From assembly GCA_963805705.1 (NCBI GenBank), contig CAWDVH010000005.1, positions 992,001-1,056,000 on the forward strand: a stretch of DNA of 64,000 nt. The letters run 5' to 3'. A model generated the notes under the pieces. It was not told where the DNA came from. It did not search any database and worked only from the letters and a program-made list of their open reading frames with translations. Both the position numbers and the translations under genes were made by a program. The stretch comes from CAWDVH01 sp963805705 (lineage in GTDB: Bacteria; Actinomycetota; Actinomycetes; Streptosporangiales; Streptosporangiaceae). Positions 19,361 to 28,207 of this stretch are shown piece after piece (within the stretch, counting starts at the first letter, position 1; each line of letters starts with the position of its first letter).

Positions 19361-20593
19361 ATCAGCACCGAACCTCGTATCAACGAGCGCATCCGCGTAC
19401 CCGAAGTGCGGCTAGTCGGCCCGGCCGGCGAGCAGATCGGGATCGTGGCTATTAACGATGCGCTCCGGCTGGCTCAGGAAGCAGACCTTGATCTCGTGGA
19501 GGTCGCGCCGACCGCGCGGCCGCCGGTCTGCAAGCTGATGGATTTCGGCAAGTTCAAGTATGAGTCAGCGCTCAAGGCCAGAGAATCGCGCAAGAACCAG
19601 ACGCAGACCGTCATCAAGGAGATCAAGCTCCGGCCGAAGATCGACCCGCATGACTATGGCACCAAGAAGGGCCATGTCGAGCGGTTCCTCCGGCAGGGAG
19701 ACAAGGTCAAGGTGACGATCATGTTCAGGGGGCGCGAGCAGTCCCGACCTGAGCTCGGGTACAAGCTGCTGCAGCGCCTGGCCGGCGATGTCGAGGAGCT
19801 TGGCTTCGTCGAGTCCTCGCCGAAGCAGGACGGCCGGAACATGATCATGGTGATCGGGCCGCTCAAGCGGAAGGCCGACGCGAAGGCCGAGCGGGCCACC
19901 CCGGCCAGGGCGAGTGCTCGCGCGACAGCCGCGCAGCCGCAGTCCGCGCCGGCGGCGCAGCCTGCCGCGGCGCCCTCTCCCGGGGCGCCCTCTCCCGCCG
20001 CGGTCTCTTCGCCGGCGCCGTCTTCCCGTGCCTCTTCTCCCGCGGCCCCGCCTGCCGCGGCGCCCTCTTCCGCGGCGCCACCGTCCGCGGCTCAGCCCCC
20101 CGCTGGATTCCGGCTGCCCGCGGCGGCTCAGCCTTCTTCCGCTGCCCCGCCGTCTCCGGCTACCCAGCCTGCCGCGGGAACCCAGTCGGCCCGGCCCCCC
20201 GCGGCCGCTCAGCCAGCCACCGGGACCAGGCCAGCCGCAGCCGCCCAGGCGGCCCCGAGGTCGCAGCCGCCCGCGGCTGCCCAGCCAGCATCCGCGGACC
20301 GGCCGGGGGCGCCCCGCCCGGCGGCGGCACCTCGCCCGGGACCGGCGGCCCGGCCCGGGCCGCCCGCCCGGCCAGTGGCCGCCCGGCCGACGGCACCCGC
20401 CCGGCCGGCCCCCCCGGCCCGGCCAGGACCGTCGGCTAAGCCGTCGGCGCCACCCCGGCCAGGGCCGGGAGCCAAGCCGGTGCCGGGGCCTCGCCCCGAG
20501 ACCGCGGAGAAAGCGGCGGCACGGGCCGCCGCGCAGAGCGGTACCGCCGGGTCCAAGGGCCAGGGCGGGTCAGACCAGCAGGCCGGGAGCTGA
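19361..20593 (+). CDS. infC: Translation initiation factor IF-3 with long Ala/Pro C-terminal tail
   Basis: The IF3 N-domain (EPRINERIRVPEVRLVG), linker (PPVCKLMDFGKFKYE) and C-domain (EIKLRPKIDPHDYGTKKGH, then MFRGREQSRPELG) are complete in about the first 175 residues. IF3 binds 30S and proofreads start-codon selection. A tail of roughly 230 residues made of Ala, Pro, Ser and Arg follows, so the protein is about twice the usual size. Start: AGGAGGT at 19351 lies 3 bp before ATC at 19361 (ISTEPRIN). The in-frame GTG 19343 would add six residues encoded by the ribosome-binding site itself. An unusual start is known for infC in several bacteria, where it allows self-control. Confidence 0.93.
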   Translation: MSTEPRINERIRVPEVRLVGPAGEQIGIVAINDALRLAQEADLDLVEVAPTARPPVCKLMDFGKFKYESALKARESRKNQTQTVIKEIKLRPKIDPHDYGTKKGHVERFLRQGDKVKVTIMFRGREQSRPELGYKLLQRLAGDVEELGFVESSPKQDGRNMIMVIGPLKRKADAKAERATPARASARATAAQPQSAPAAQPAAAPSPGAPSPAAVSSPAPSSRASSPAAPPAAAPSSAAPPSAAQPPAGFRLPAAAQPSSAAPPSPATQPAAGTQSARPPAAAQPATGTRPAAAAQAAPRSQPPAAAQPASADRPGAPRPAAAPRPGPAARPGPPARPVAARPTAPARPAPPARPGPSAKPSAPPRPGPGAKPVPGPRPETAEKAAARAAAQSGTAGSKGQGGSDQQAGS

Positions 20594-20696
20594 CCGGCAT
20601 GAGCTGACCAGCGGGCGCTGACCGGCTGAGCCTGCCTACCGGGCCCGGTCGTGCGCGGGCAGGCAGGACTGCCGATCGCGCGCCCGCAGGAACGTC

Positions 20697-20759
20697 GTGC
20701 CGCAGGCACGCCACGTAAGGGTGCCTTCGGGCACGCGAGGAACAGAGTGCCGCAGGCAC
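20697..20759 (+). promoter_or_regulatory. Three short hairpins in the infC-rpmI gap
   Basis: GTGCC-loop-GGCAC stems occur at 20697-20709 (loop GCA), 20721-20734 (loop TTCG) and 20747-20759 (loop GCA). The first and third lie in an identical 15-base block ending GCCA. The middle one has a very stable UUCG-type tetraloop. They lie 24 bp before rpmI, where ribosomal-protein feedback or transcript processing would act; neither is shown. Confidence 0.55.
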
Positions 20760-20782
20760 GCCAGGAACGGAGACACGGCGAG

Positions 20783-20977
20783 ATGCCGAAGATGAAGACG
20801 CACAGCGGCGCCAGCAAGCGGTTCCGCATCACCGGGACGGGCAAGGTCATGCGCCGTCGCGCCAACCGCAATCACCTGCTTGAGCACAAGTCGAGCACCC
20901 GCACGCGCCGCCTGGCGAACGAAGTGACGCTTTCGCCAGCGGACCTGAAGAAGATGAAGAGATTGCTGGGTAAGTGA
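20783..20977 (+). CDS. rpmI: 50S ribosomal protein L35 (bL35)
   Basis: The 64-residue basic protein starts MPKMKTHSGASKRFRITG and ends with KKMKRLLGK, matching bL35 throughout. A GGAG lies 10 bp upstream of ATG 20783; longer in-frame extensions to 20651 are leader sequence and not conserved. It sits in the usual infC-rpmI-rplT order. Confidence 0.97.
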   Translation: MPKMKTHSGASKRFRITGTGKVMRRRANRNHLLEHKSSTRTRRLANEVTLSPADLKKMKRLLGK

Positions 20978-21005
20978 CCCAGCCCGCCTCAAGGGAGTCG
21001 AACAT

Positions 21006-21395
21006 ATGGCACGCGTGAAGCGGGCGGTCAATGCCCATAAGAAGCGCAGGGTTGTCCTCGAGCGGGCAAGCGGCTACCGGGGCCAGCGGTCGCGCCTGTA
21101 CCGCAAGGCCAAGGAGCAGCAACTCCATTCGATGACGTACGCGTACCGCGATCGCAAGGACCGCAAGGGCGCGTTCCGGCGGCTGTGGATTCAGCGGATC
21201 AACGCGGCGGCTCGCGCCGACGGCATCACCTATAACAGGTTCATCCAGGGCCTCAAGATCGCTGGTGTGGAGGTCGACCGGCGGATGCTCGCCGATATGG
21301 CCGTAGCGGACCCGAAGTCCTTCTCGGCGCTGGTTGAGGTGGCCAAGGGCGCGCTGCCCGCCGAGATCGGCGCGCCGAGCACGGCCGCGGCCTGA
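21006..21395 (+). CDS. rplT: 50S ribosomal protein L20 (bL20)
   Basis: The 129-residue protein matches bL20: MARVKRAVNAHKKRR, ERASGYRGQRSRLYRKAKEQ and WIQRINAAARADGITYNRFI. L20 is an early 23S assembly protein. GGGAG lies 8 bp before the ATG. A short Ala/Pro extension ends the protein. Its stop overlaps the possible CTG start of the next gene. Confidence 0.98.
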   Translation: MARVKRAVNAHKKRRVVLERASGYRGQRSRLYRKAKEQQLHSMTYAYRDRKDRKGAFRRLWIQRINAAARADGITYNRFIQGLKIAGVEVDRRMLADMAVADPKSFSALVEVAKGALPAEIGAPSTAAA

Positions 21396-22234
21396 GGCGG
21401 CGAGAGCCAACGGGCTCGGAGGTCATCAGCGCCCGGTCGCCGCGGGTCAAGGCCGCCCGCCAGCTGGCCAAGCGCGCTTTCCGTGATCGCTCCCGTACCT
21501 TCCTGGCCGAAGGGCCGCAGGCGGTCAGGGAGGCGCTGAGCTCAGCGGGAGTGATGACCGAGCTGTTCGTCACCGCCCCGGCCAGGTCGCGCTACGGCGA
21601 TCTGGCCGAGCGGGCGGCCGCCCAGGGCGCGCCGGTGCACGAGGTCAGCGGCGAGGTCATGACGGAGCTGGCCCAGACGGTGACGCCGCAGGGGCTGCTG
21701 GCGGTCTGCCGGTTCGTGGACGTGTCCCTGGCCGAGCTGACCGTGGCCGCGCCCCGGCTCGTCGTCGTGCTCGCGAACGTCCGGGACCCCGGCAACGCCG
21801 GGACCGTGCTGCGGACGGCGGACGCCGCCGGAGCCCAGGGCGTCATCTTCGCCGACGCGTCGGTGGATCCCTACAACAGCAAATGCGTCCGCTCCTCGGC
21901 CGGCAGCCTCTTCCACCTGGCCGTCGTGCAGGGCGTGCCGCTCAGCGATGCGGCAGCGGCACTGCGCGGCGCCGGGCTCCAGGTTCTCGCGGCCGATGGC
22001 AGCGCCGGACGACAGCTCGGTGAGTTCGAGTCCGCGGGCCGGCTCGCACGGCCCACGGCCTGGCTGTTCGGGAACGAGGCCTGGGGGCTGCCCGATGATC
22101 TGCTCGCGCTCGCCGATGATGCGGTGGCCGTGCCGATCTACGGCCGGGCGGAGAGCCTGAACCTGGCGGCTGCGGCGGCCGTGTGCCTTTATGCATCCGC
22201 ACAGGCGCAGAATGGCCCCTTGACCGGCGGATAG
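21392..22234 (+). CDS. TrmH/SpoU-family RNA 2'-O-methyltransferase (start uncertain)
   Basis: SpoU-class SAM enzyme that 2'-O-methylates rRNA or tRNA. The N-terminal substrate-binding domain (RSPRVKAARQLAKRAF, FLAEGPQAVREAL) is followed by the knotted catalytic domain with NVRDPGNAGTVLRTADAAG, GNEAWGLP and PIYGRAESLNLAAAAAVCLY. Coding clearly extends upstream of GTG 21551, since the conserved FLAEGPQAV lies before it, yet this frame has no ATG, GTG or TTG between the stop at 21335 and 21551. CTG 21392, overlapping the rplT stop as CTGA, or ATC 21425 just after GGAGG, are the candidates. Position after rplT is conserved in actinobacteria. Confidence 0.88.
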   Translation: MRRREPTGSEVISARSPRVKAARQLAKRAFRDRSRTFLAEGPQAVREALSSAGVMTELFVTAPARSRYGDLAERAAAQGAPVHEVSGEVMTELAQTVTPQGLLAVCRFVDVSLAELTVAAPRLVVVLANVRDPGNAGTVLRTADAAGAQGVIFADASVDPYNSKCVRSSAGSLFHLAVVQGVPLSDAAAALRGAGLQVLAADGSAGRQLGEFESAGRLARPTAWLFGNEAWGLPDDLLALADDAVAVPIYGRAESLNLAAAAAVCLYASAQAQNGPLTGG

Positions 22235-22401
22235 TCTTCCGCGCCGGGGGATAGGTCCGGCAACCGCTGCCATTCGCCGGGCATCGGGGGGTGCCGCGTA
22301 GCATTCCCGACGCGATAGAGTCTGATCACGTTGCGTCATGAGTGACTCAGTCAGGGTCACCGATGAGCGTCAGTGATGGGCGGCGGCGCCGCGGCAGTTC
22401 T

Positions 22402-22429
22402 AGTCTCGGGTGACCCCGGCCCCGAGACT
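22402..22429. other. 9-bp perfect hairpin upstream of the histidine kinase
   Basis: AGTCTCGGG at 22402-22410 pairs perfectly with CCCGAGACT at 22421-22429. No T-run follows. It could terminate the trmH transcript weakly or act in the leader of the kinase gene. Upstream, TGAGTGACTCA near 22340 is a short palindrome. No clear promoter is seen in the 218-bp gap. Confidence 0.4.
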
Positions 22430-22452
22430 GGCCGGAGTGACATGGCCGGGAT

Positions 22453-23628
22453 ATGACCTGGAACGGAGGCGGCGGTCGGGTGGATGGGATCGGGTCGGGT
22501 CACGCGACGGCCGCTGTAGCCAGCACGCCCCCGGCGGAGGATTCCGCCAGCGCGCTGGTCGTCGCCGACGATCTCCCTGACGGCCTGGTCGTTGCTGATC
22601 ACGCGGGCCGGATCATCGTCTTCAACCGCGCGGCCGCGCGGCTCACCGGAATCACCCGCGACCATGCGATCGGCCGGGATGTCCGCACGGTGCTCGCGCT
22701 GCAGGACGGGGAAGACCGGTGCTGGTGGGAGCATTCGCAGCCCTATCAGGGCCTGTCCACCCGGACCAGGCATCCGGAACGCTCTCTCTATCTGCCCGAC
22801 GGCATCGAGCTGCTGGTCACTGTCGGTTACGTCCGTGATCCGCGTGGTAAGGGACCGCGGGAGGGCTGGAACCGTGATCCGGGGGCGGTGCAGCGGATCG
22901 CGATCACGCTGCGCGGCGCGCAGCAGCGCGCGCGCCTGGAGCGCAGCCGTGCTGACCTGGTCTCCACCGTCGCCCATGAGCTTCGCTCGCCGCTGACCAG
23001 CGTCAAGGGATTCACGGCCACCCTCCTGGCGAAATGGAGCAGGTTCACCGACGACCAGAAGCTGGTCATGCTGGAGACGGTCAATGCCGACGCGGACCGG
23101 GTCACGCGCCTGATCACCGAGCTGCTGGATGTGTCGCGGATCGAGGCAGGCCGGATCGAGGTGCACCGGGAGCTGGTGGATATCCCGGCACGAGCCCGCA
23201 AGCTCATCGGCGGCCGGGTCGCGGCCGGTGAGCCCGAGGACAAGTTCAAGGTGGAGGTCCGCGGCGAGCTGCCCGAGACCTGGCTGGACGCGGACAAGAT
23301 CGACCAGATCCTGGGCAATCTCATTGAGAACGCAGTCCGGCACGGTGCTGGTACGGTTACCACTGTGGTGGAGCCGACGGTGGTCGCAGGTGCCCCCGGT
23401 GTCGCGGTGTCGATTCGCGACCAGGGCCCTGGCGTCGCGCCCGACCTCGCCCTCCGCGTGTTCCGCCAGTTCTGGCGCGCGAAGCGCCGCGGTGGCGCAG
23501 GCCTCGGCCTGTTCATCGTCAAGGGCCTGGTCGAGGCACAGGGCGGCGAGATCACGACGCAGCAGGCACCCGGCGGCGGTGCCGAGTTCCGATTTACCGT
23601 GCCCGTCGGCACGCCTGAGTTCGGCTGA
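22453..23628 (+). CDS. PAS-domain sensor histidine kinase
   Basis: The 391-residue protein is soluble by sequence. A PAS domain (GLVVADHAGRIIVFNRAAAR, about 45-64 onward) leads into a HisKA dimerisation domain with phospho-acceptor H175 in VAHELRSPLTS, and an HATPase domain with N-box NLIENAVRHG, G1 DQGPGVAP and G2 GAGLGLFIVKGL. No membrane helix and no adjacent response regulator are present, so the partner is elsewhere. Location between trmH and pheS is conserved in actinobacteria. GTG 22480 with GGAGG upstream is an alternative start. The signal is unknown. Confidence 0.92.
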   Translation: MTWNGGGGRVDGIGSGHATAAVASTPPAEDSASALVVADDLPDGLVVADHAGRIIVFNRAAARLTGITRDHAIGRDVRTVLALQDGEDRCWWEHSQPYQGLSTRTRHPERSLYLPDGIELLVTVGYVRDPRGKGPREGWNRDPGAVQRIAITLRGAQQRARLERSRADLVSTVAHELRSPLTSVKGFTATLLAKWSRFTDDQKLVMLETVNADADRVTRLITELLDVSRIEAGRIEVHRELVDIPARARKLIGGRVAAGEPEDKFKVEVRGELPETWLDADKIDQILGNLIENAVRHGAGTVTTVVEPTVVAGAPGVAVSIRDQGPGVAPDLALRVFRQFWRAKRRGGAGLGLFIVKGLVEAQGGEITTQQAPGGGAEFRFTVPVGTPEFG

Positions 23629-23719
23629 CCGGCGGGCGCACGGGAAGATCCCTGGCCGACTGGCTCGCCTGTCACGGCGCTGTCTGTTACGCGATGGCCG
23701 GCGTGACCTGACGTCGGCA

Positions 23720-23748
23720 TTAACACGCGGCGAGCCGTTTGGCATGAT
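23720..23748 (+). promoter_or_regulatory. Candidate promoter for pheST
   Basis: TTAACA (23720-23725) and CATGAT (23743-23748) are separated by exactly 17 bp and lie 54 bp upstream of the pheS start. They match sigma-70-type boxes at 5/6 and 4/6. No Phe-codon leader peptide or T-box is evident in the gap. Confidence 0.45.
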
Positions 23749-23801
23749 TGCGGGCCAGCCCGCTCAGACGACTATCGGTGACCGCAGGAGAGCAGCAAGC
23801 G

Positions 23802-24923
23802 ATGTCCGCACCGAACAAGAGCTATGACCCGGTCGAGGTGGCGACGCTGTCGCCCGAGGCGGTGGCGAGCGCGCAGGCCGGGGCGCTGGCCGCCATCGCC
23901 GGAGCCCGCGACCTTGACGAGCTGAAGGCCGCCAGGCTCGCGCACGCGGGCGACCGGTCGCCCGTCACGCTGGCGAACGCCGAGATCGGCGCGCTGCCGC
24001 CCGCCGCCCGTGCCGATGCGGGCCGGCGGGTGGGCGCCGCGCGCGCGGCAATCAGGGAGGCGCTGGCCGGCCGGCAGGCCGAGCTGGAAGCTGACCGGGA
24101 CCGCCGGGTCCTGGTCGAGGAGACCGTCGATGTCACCTTGCCGTGGGATCGCGCGCCCGCCGGTGCCCGGCACCCCGTCCCGACCGTGGCCGAGCGCCTG
24201 GTCGACGTCTTCGTCGGCATGGGCTACGAGGTGGCGGAGGGGCCGGAGGCCGAGGCTGAGTGGTACAACTTCGATGCCCTCAACTTCCCGCCTGACCACC
24301 CAGCCCGCGAGATGCAGGACACGTTCTTCGTTGCCGGGGCGGACGGCGAGGAGCACTCCGGGGTGGTCCTGCGGACCCACACCTCACCGGTGCAGATTCG
24401 CGCCATGCTCACCCGCCCGCTGCCGCTGTACGTGGTCAGCCCGGGCAAGTGCTTCCGCAGCGACACCCTCGATGCGACGCACAGCCCGGTATTCCACCAG
24501 ATCGAGGGCCTGGCCGTCGACGAGGGACTGACCATGGCGGACCTGCGCGGCGCGATCAGCGCTTTTGTCGAGGCGATGTTCGGCGAGGGGCTGCGGACCA
24601 GGCTCCGGCCGGACTTCTTCCCGTTCACCGAGCCGTCTGCTGACGTGTCCATGGAATGTCATGTGTGCCGCGGCGCGTCGGCCGAGCCGGGCGGCACTCC
24701 GTGCCGCGTGTGCCGGTCGCAGGGCTGGATCGAGATCGCCGGCTGCGGGATGGTCAATCCGCGGGTGCTGGTGGCCTGCGGCATCGACCCGGACCGGTAC
24801 AGCGGGTTCGCTTTCGGCCTCGGCATCGAGCGCACCCTGATGATCCGGCACGGGCTAGCCGACATCCGGGACACCGTGGAAGGCGACGTGCGGTTCAGCC
24901 GGGCATTCGGAATGGAGGCGTAA
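23802..24923 (+). CDS. pheS: Phenylalanyl-tRNA synthetase alpha subunit
   Basis: Catalytic subunit (373 aa) of the alpha2-beta2 enzyme charging tRNA-Phe. An N-terminal coiled-coil arm is followed by the class II core: FNFD-type EAEWYNFDALNFPPDHPAR, RTHTSPVQIR, FHQIEGLAVDEG, LRPDFFPFTEPS and the motif 3 region GFAFGLGIERTLM. ATG 23802 is preceded by GCAGGAG 11 bp upstream; an in-frame ATG at 23748 would add 18 residues lying within the promoter region. The TAA overlaps the pheT ATG (TAATG). Confidence 0.96.
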   Translation: MSAPNKSYDPVEVATLSPEAVASAQAGALAAIAGARDLDELKAARLAHAGDRSPVTLANAEIGALPPAARADAGRRVGAARAAIREALAGRQAELEADRDRRVLVEETVDVTLPWDRAPAGARHPVPTVAERLVDVFVGMGYEVAEGPEAEAEWYNFDALNFPPDHPAREMQDTFFVAGADGEEHSGVVLRTHTSPVQIRAMLTRPLPLYVVSPGKCFRSDTLDATHSPVFHQIEGLAVDEGLTMADLRGAISAFVEAMFGEGLRTRLRPDFFPFTEPSADVSMECHVCRGASAEPGGTPCRVCRSQGWIEIAGCGMVNPRVLVACGIDPDRYSGFAFGLGIERTLMIRHGLADIRDTVEGDVRFSRAFGMEA

Positions 24924-27538
24924 TGCGGGTTCCGCTTTCCTGGCTGCTGGAGTACGTGGAGCTGCAGCCCACGGGGTCCGAGACGGCCGGTACCGCCGCC
25001 ACGGTCATCGCCGTCGGCGAGGTGGCACGGCGGCTGACGGCGGCCGGTCTTGAGGTCGAGGGAATCGAGCGCGTCGGGCATGACATCTCGGGCATCGTCG
25101 TGGCCGAGGTACTCGACATCGAGGAGCTGACCGAGTTCAAGAAGCCGGTCAGGTACTGCCGGGTGTCGGCCGGCGAGGGCGGCGAGCGCTCGGTGATCTG
25201 CGGTGCGGTCAACTTCGCCGTCGGCGACCGGGTGGCGCTCGCGCTGCCGGGCGCCATGCTGCCCGGCGGATTCGAGATCGGCGCGCGCAAGACCTACGGG
25301 AAGATCTCCGACGGGATGATCTGCTCCGCCGCCGAGCTCGGCATCGGGGATGATCACTCCGGCATCCTCGTGCTGGGCCCCGAGGCGCCGCTGGGAGCCG
25401 ACTTCGCCGGCTACGCCGGACTGCGCGACGACGTGCTCGACGTCAACGTGACGCCGGACAAGGGCTACGCGATGTCGATCAGGGGAGTGGCCAGGGAACT
25501 GGCGATCGCGTTCGGCGCGGGCTTCACCGACCCGGCCGATCTCGGCCTGCGCGCCGATGTCGGCCAGGTGTCGGACCAGGTCTACCCGGCCAGCATCGAG
25601 GACCCGGCCGCGTGTGACCAGTTCGTGCTGCGCGAGGTGCACGGGATTGATCCGTCCCGGCCGACGCCGCTGCTGATGCGCGTCCGGCTGGCCAGGGCCG
25701 GGATGCGCAGCGTGTCGCTGGCCGTCGACATCACCAACTACCTGATGCTGGAGCTCGGCCAGCCCCTGCACGCCTTCGACGCCGCGCGCCTGTCGGGACC
25801 GATAGTGGTACGGCGGGCACGCGCGGGGGAGCGGCTGGAGACGCTCGATCATGTCGTCCGGGACCTGGATCCCGACGACATCCTGATTACTGACTCCTCG
25901 GGCCCGATCTCGATGGCCGGCACGATGGGCGGCCTGTCGACCGAGGTCACCGCGCAGTCACGTGACCTGGTCATCGAGGCAGCGCATTTCTCGGCGGCCG
26001 GCACGGCGCGGATGAGCCGGCGGCACAAGCTGAGCAGCGACGCCTCGGCCAGGTTCGCGCGCGGGGTGGACACCCAGTTGCAGCTGCGGGCCACCGCCAG
26101 GGCCGCGGCCCTGTTGACCGACCTGGGCGGCGGCACTACCGTGCCGGGCTGCACGCACGCGTCGGTCGACATCCCGCAGGTGTCGATCGCGATGGCCGGC
26201 GACTACCCCGACCAGGTGGCGGGGACGGTCTACGGACTCGACGTCGTGATCGAGCGGCTGCGCCAGGTCGGCTGCGAGATCAGCCAGCCGGCCATGGCGC
26301 CGGCGGCCGGGGACGCCGCCGCGGGCCCTCATGAGCACGGCCGTCACGACCGGGCCGGCCTGGTCCTCGTGGTCACGCCGCCGTCCTGGCGGCCGGACCT
26401 CACCGACCCCAGTGACCTGGCCGAGGAAGTCATCCGGCTGGAGGGCTACGAGCGCATCCCGGTCCGGATGCCGCGCGCGACATCCGGGCGGGGCCTGACG
26501 GGCAAGCAGCGGTTGCGCCGCACGATCGGGCGGGCCCTGGCCGGCGCCGGTCACGTCGAGGTGCTCAGCAGCCCGTTCGGGCCGGTCTCGGACGCCGACC
26601 GGCTGCAGCTTGATCCTCAGGACCCGCGACGGCGGGCGCCCAGGATCGCCAATCCCATCAGGGAAGAGGAGCCGCTGCTGCGCACCACCCTGGTGCCCGG
26701 CCTGCTGCGGGTCCTGAGCCGCAACCTCGGGCGCGGGTTCGCCGACCTCGCGCTGTTCGAGATGGGACAGGTCTTCCTGACCCGCCCGCAGGGGCAGGGT
26801 TGCGCGCCGGTCCTGCGGGTCGACCGCGGTCCCACGGAGGCGGAGGTGGCGATCCTGGAGGCGGCGCTGCCCGACCAGCCGCTGCTGGTGGCCGCTGTCC
26901 TGTCGGGTGATCGCGAGGCGGCGGGCTGGTGGGACCAGGGCCGCCCGGCCACCTGGGCGGACGCGGTCGAGTCCGCGCGGCAGGTGCTGCGGGCCAGCGG
27001 TGTCCGGTTCTCGGTCCAGGCCGACCGCCACGCCCCCTGGCATCCCGGCCGGTGCGCGGCGGTCTACGTCGAGCTGGATGAGGGCAGGCGGTGGCTCGCC
27101 GGGCATGCCGGCGAGCTGCACCCGCGGGTCGTAGCGGCGTTCGGCCTGCCCGCGCGGACCTGCGCGATGGAGCTTGACCTGTCGCTCATCGAGACCGCGG
27201 CCGCGGAGCAGGGCCCGGTCCAGGCCCCGGTCATCTCCCCCTACCCGGTAGCTACCCAGGACGTCGCGCTCGTCGTGGCCCAGACGGTGCCGGCCGCCGC
27301 CGTCGAGGCGGCGCTGGCGGACGGCGTAGCAGCCACCGGGACCAGCGTCCTGCTGGAGGACGTGCGCCTGTTCGATGTCTACACCGGCGAGCAGGCCTGC
27401 CCGGGCCGCAAGTCGCTCGCGTATTCACTGCGCTTCCGGGCGCCGGACCGGACGCTTACCGCCGAAGAGGCCAGCGCGGCCAGGGACGCTGCCGTGGCCG
27501 AGGCGGCGCGGCAAACCGGTGCCGTCCTGCGCAGCTGA
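24923..27538 (+). CDS. pheT: Phenylalanyl-tRNA synthetase beta subunit
   Basis: The 871-residue beta subunit starts MRVPLSWLLEYVEL. A tRNA-binding EMAP-like domain (KPVRYCRV, CGAVNF, GGFEIGARKTYGKISDGMICS is split: GGFEIGARKTYG, KISDGMICS), B3/B4 editing domain, B5 domain, inactive class II core and C-terminal anticodon-binding FDX-ACB domain (PVATQDVALVV, ARQTGAVLRS) follow in order. Length is within the usual range, slightly enlarged by Ala/Gly loops. Translation is likely coupled to pheS. Confidence 0.96.
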   Translation: MRVPLSWLLEYVELQPTGSETAGTAATVIAVGEVARRLTAAGLEVEGIERVGHDISGIVVAEVLDIEELTEFKKPVRYCRVSAGEGGERSVICGAVNFAVGDRVALALPGAMLPGGFEIGARKTYGKISDGMICSAAELGIGDDHSGILVLGPEAPLGADFAGYAGLRDDVLDVNVTPDKGYAMSIRGVARELAIAFGAGFTDPADLGLRADVGQVSDQVYPASIEDPAACDQFVLREVHGIDPSRPTPLLMRVRLARAGMRSVSLAVDITNYLMLELGQPLHAFDAARLSGPIVVRRARAGERLETLDHVVRDLDPDDILITDSSGPISMAGTMGGLSTEVTAQSRDLVIEAAHFSAAGTARMSRRHKLSSDASARFARGVDTQLQLRATARAAALLTDLGGGTTVPGCTHASVDIPQVSIAMAGDYPDQVAGTVYGLDVVIERLRQVGCEISQPAMAPAAGDAAAGPHEHGRHDRAGLVLVVTPPSWRPDLTDPSDLAEEVIRLEGYERIPVRMPRATSGRGLTGKQRLRRTIGRALAGAGHVEVLSSPFGPVSDADRLQLDPQDPRRRAPRIANPIREEEPLLRTTLVPGLLRVLSRNLGRGFADLALFEMGQVFLTRPQGQGCAPVLRVDRGPTEAEVAILEAALPDQPLLVAAVLSGDREAAGWWDQGRPATWADAVESARQVLRASGVRFSVQADRHAPWHPGRCAAVYVELDEGRRWLAGHAGELHPRVVAAFGLPARTCAMELDLSLIETAAAEQGPVQAPVISPYPVATQDVALVVAQTVPAAAVEAALADGVAATGTSVLLEDVRLFDVYTGEQACPGRKSLAYSLRFRAPDRTLTAEEASAARDAAVAEAARQTGAVLRS

Positions 27539-27598
27539 CCGCCGCCAGCGCCCGCGCGATCAGCTCAGCGCCACGGGCGGCGGCGTGCTGGAGGTTCG

Positions 27599-28052
27599 TT
27601 ATGCGGGCGCCGGCAGGATCGCGAGGATCTCGTTGCCGCCCTGGACGCACTTGGATGCCTGCCCGGTCTTGAGTACTTCCGGGGTGTTGAACCCCTGGCA
27701 GGTCCAGCCGTTGACCTTGACCGGGCCGCCGCCGCCATTTCCCGGCGCCCGGCCGGACATGATGGCCCGGGCGTAGTCACGCTCGACGGACATCGCGGTC
27801 GTGCAGGTGATCGTGCCGCGCTCCACCTGGATGTGCACGGGAACGTTGGCCGCCGTGCGCGTGGTGCCGCACGGCGTGACGTTGGCAGCGGCCGGGCTAC
27901 TGCCGGCCTGGCCGATCTTTGGTTGCCACCGGGGCCGCCGGCGACGAGCAGCCAGCGGCGAGCAGGACGGCGGTGGCGGCCGCGAGGCTGACCCGGCTCA
28001 CCCGGGCCCGCGACCGCTCGCTGCCGCCGCCTCCTGGCCAGCGAGCATGCAT
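27599..28052 (-). pseudogene. Frameshifted lipoprotein gene
   Basis: From ATG 28052, preceded by AGGAGG at 28059-28064, the frame reads MHARWPGGGG then RVSLAAATAVLLAAGCSS, a signal peptide with a good lipobox (LLAAGC). It stops at 27897. Removing one base from the AAA run (TTT at 27918-27920 on the plus strand) continues in frame: IGQAGSSPAAANVTPCG, then HIQVERGTITCTTAMSV and a Trp-Cys segment NGWTCQGF, to a stop at 27599. The rebuilt protein would be about 150 residues with four Cys in the secreted part. No family is recognised. A sequencing error or a true mutation are both possible. Confidence 0.7.
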
Positions 28053-28207
28053 CGGGCGCCTCCTCTCCGCGCCACACATCATGCCGTCAGTTGCCCGGCC
28101 TGCCCAAACCGACTCCCCGGCGGGCGGCCGGATTCCGGCGCCGGCCGGGGTGCTGGCGCTGCCCTGCACCCCGCTGGAGTGCCCCCAGGGGCAGGCCGAG
28201 AACGTAG

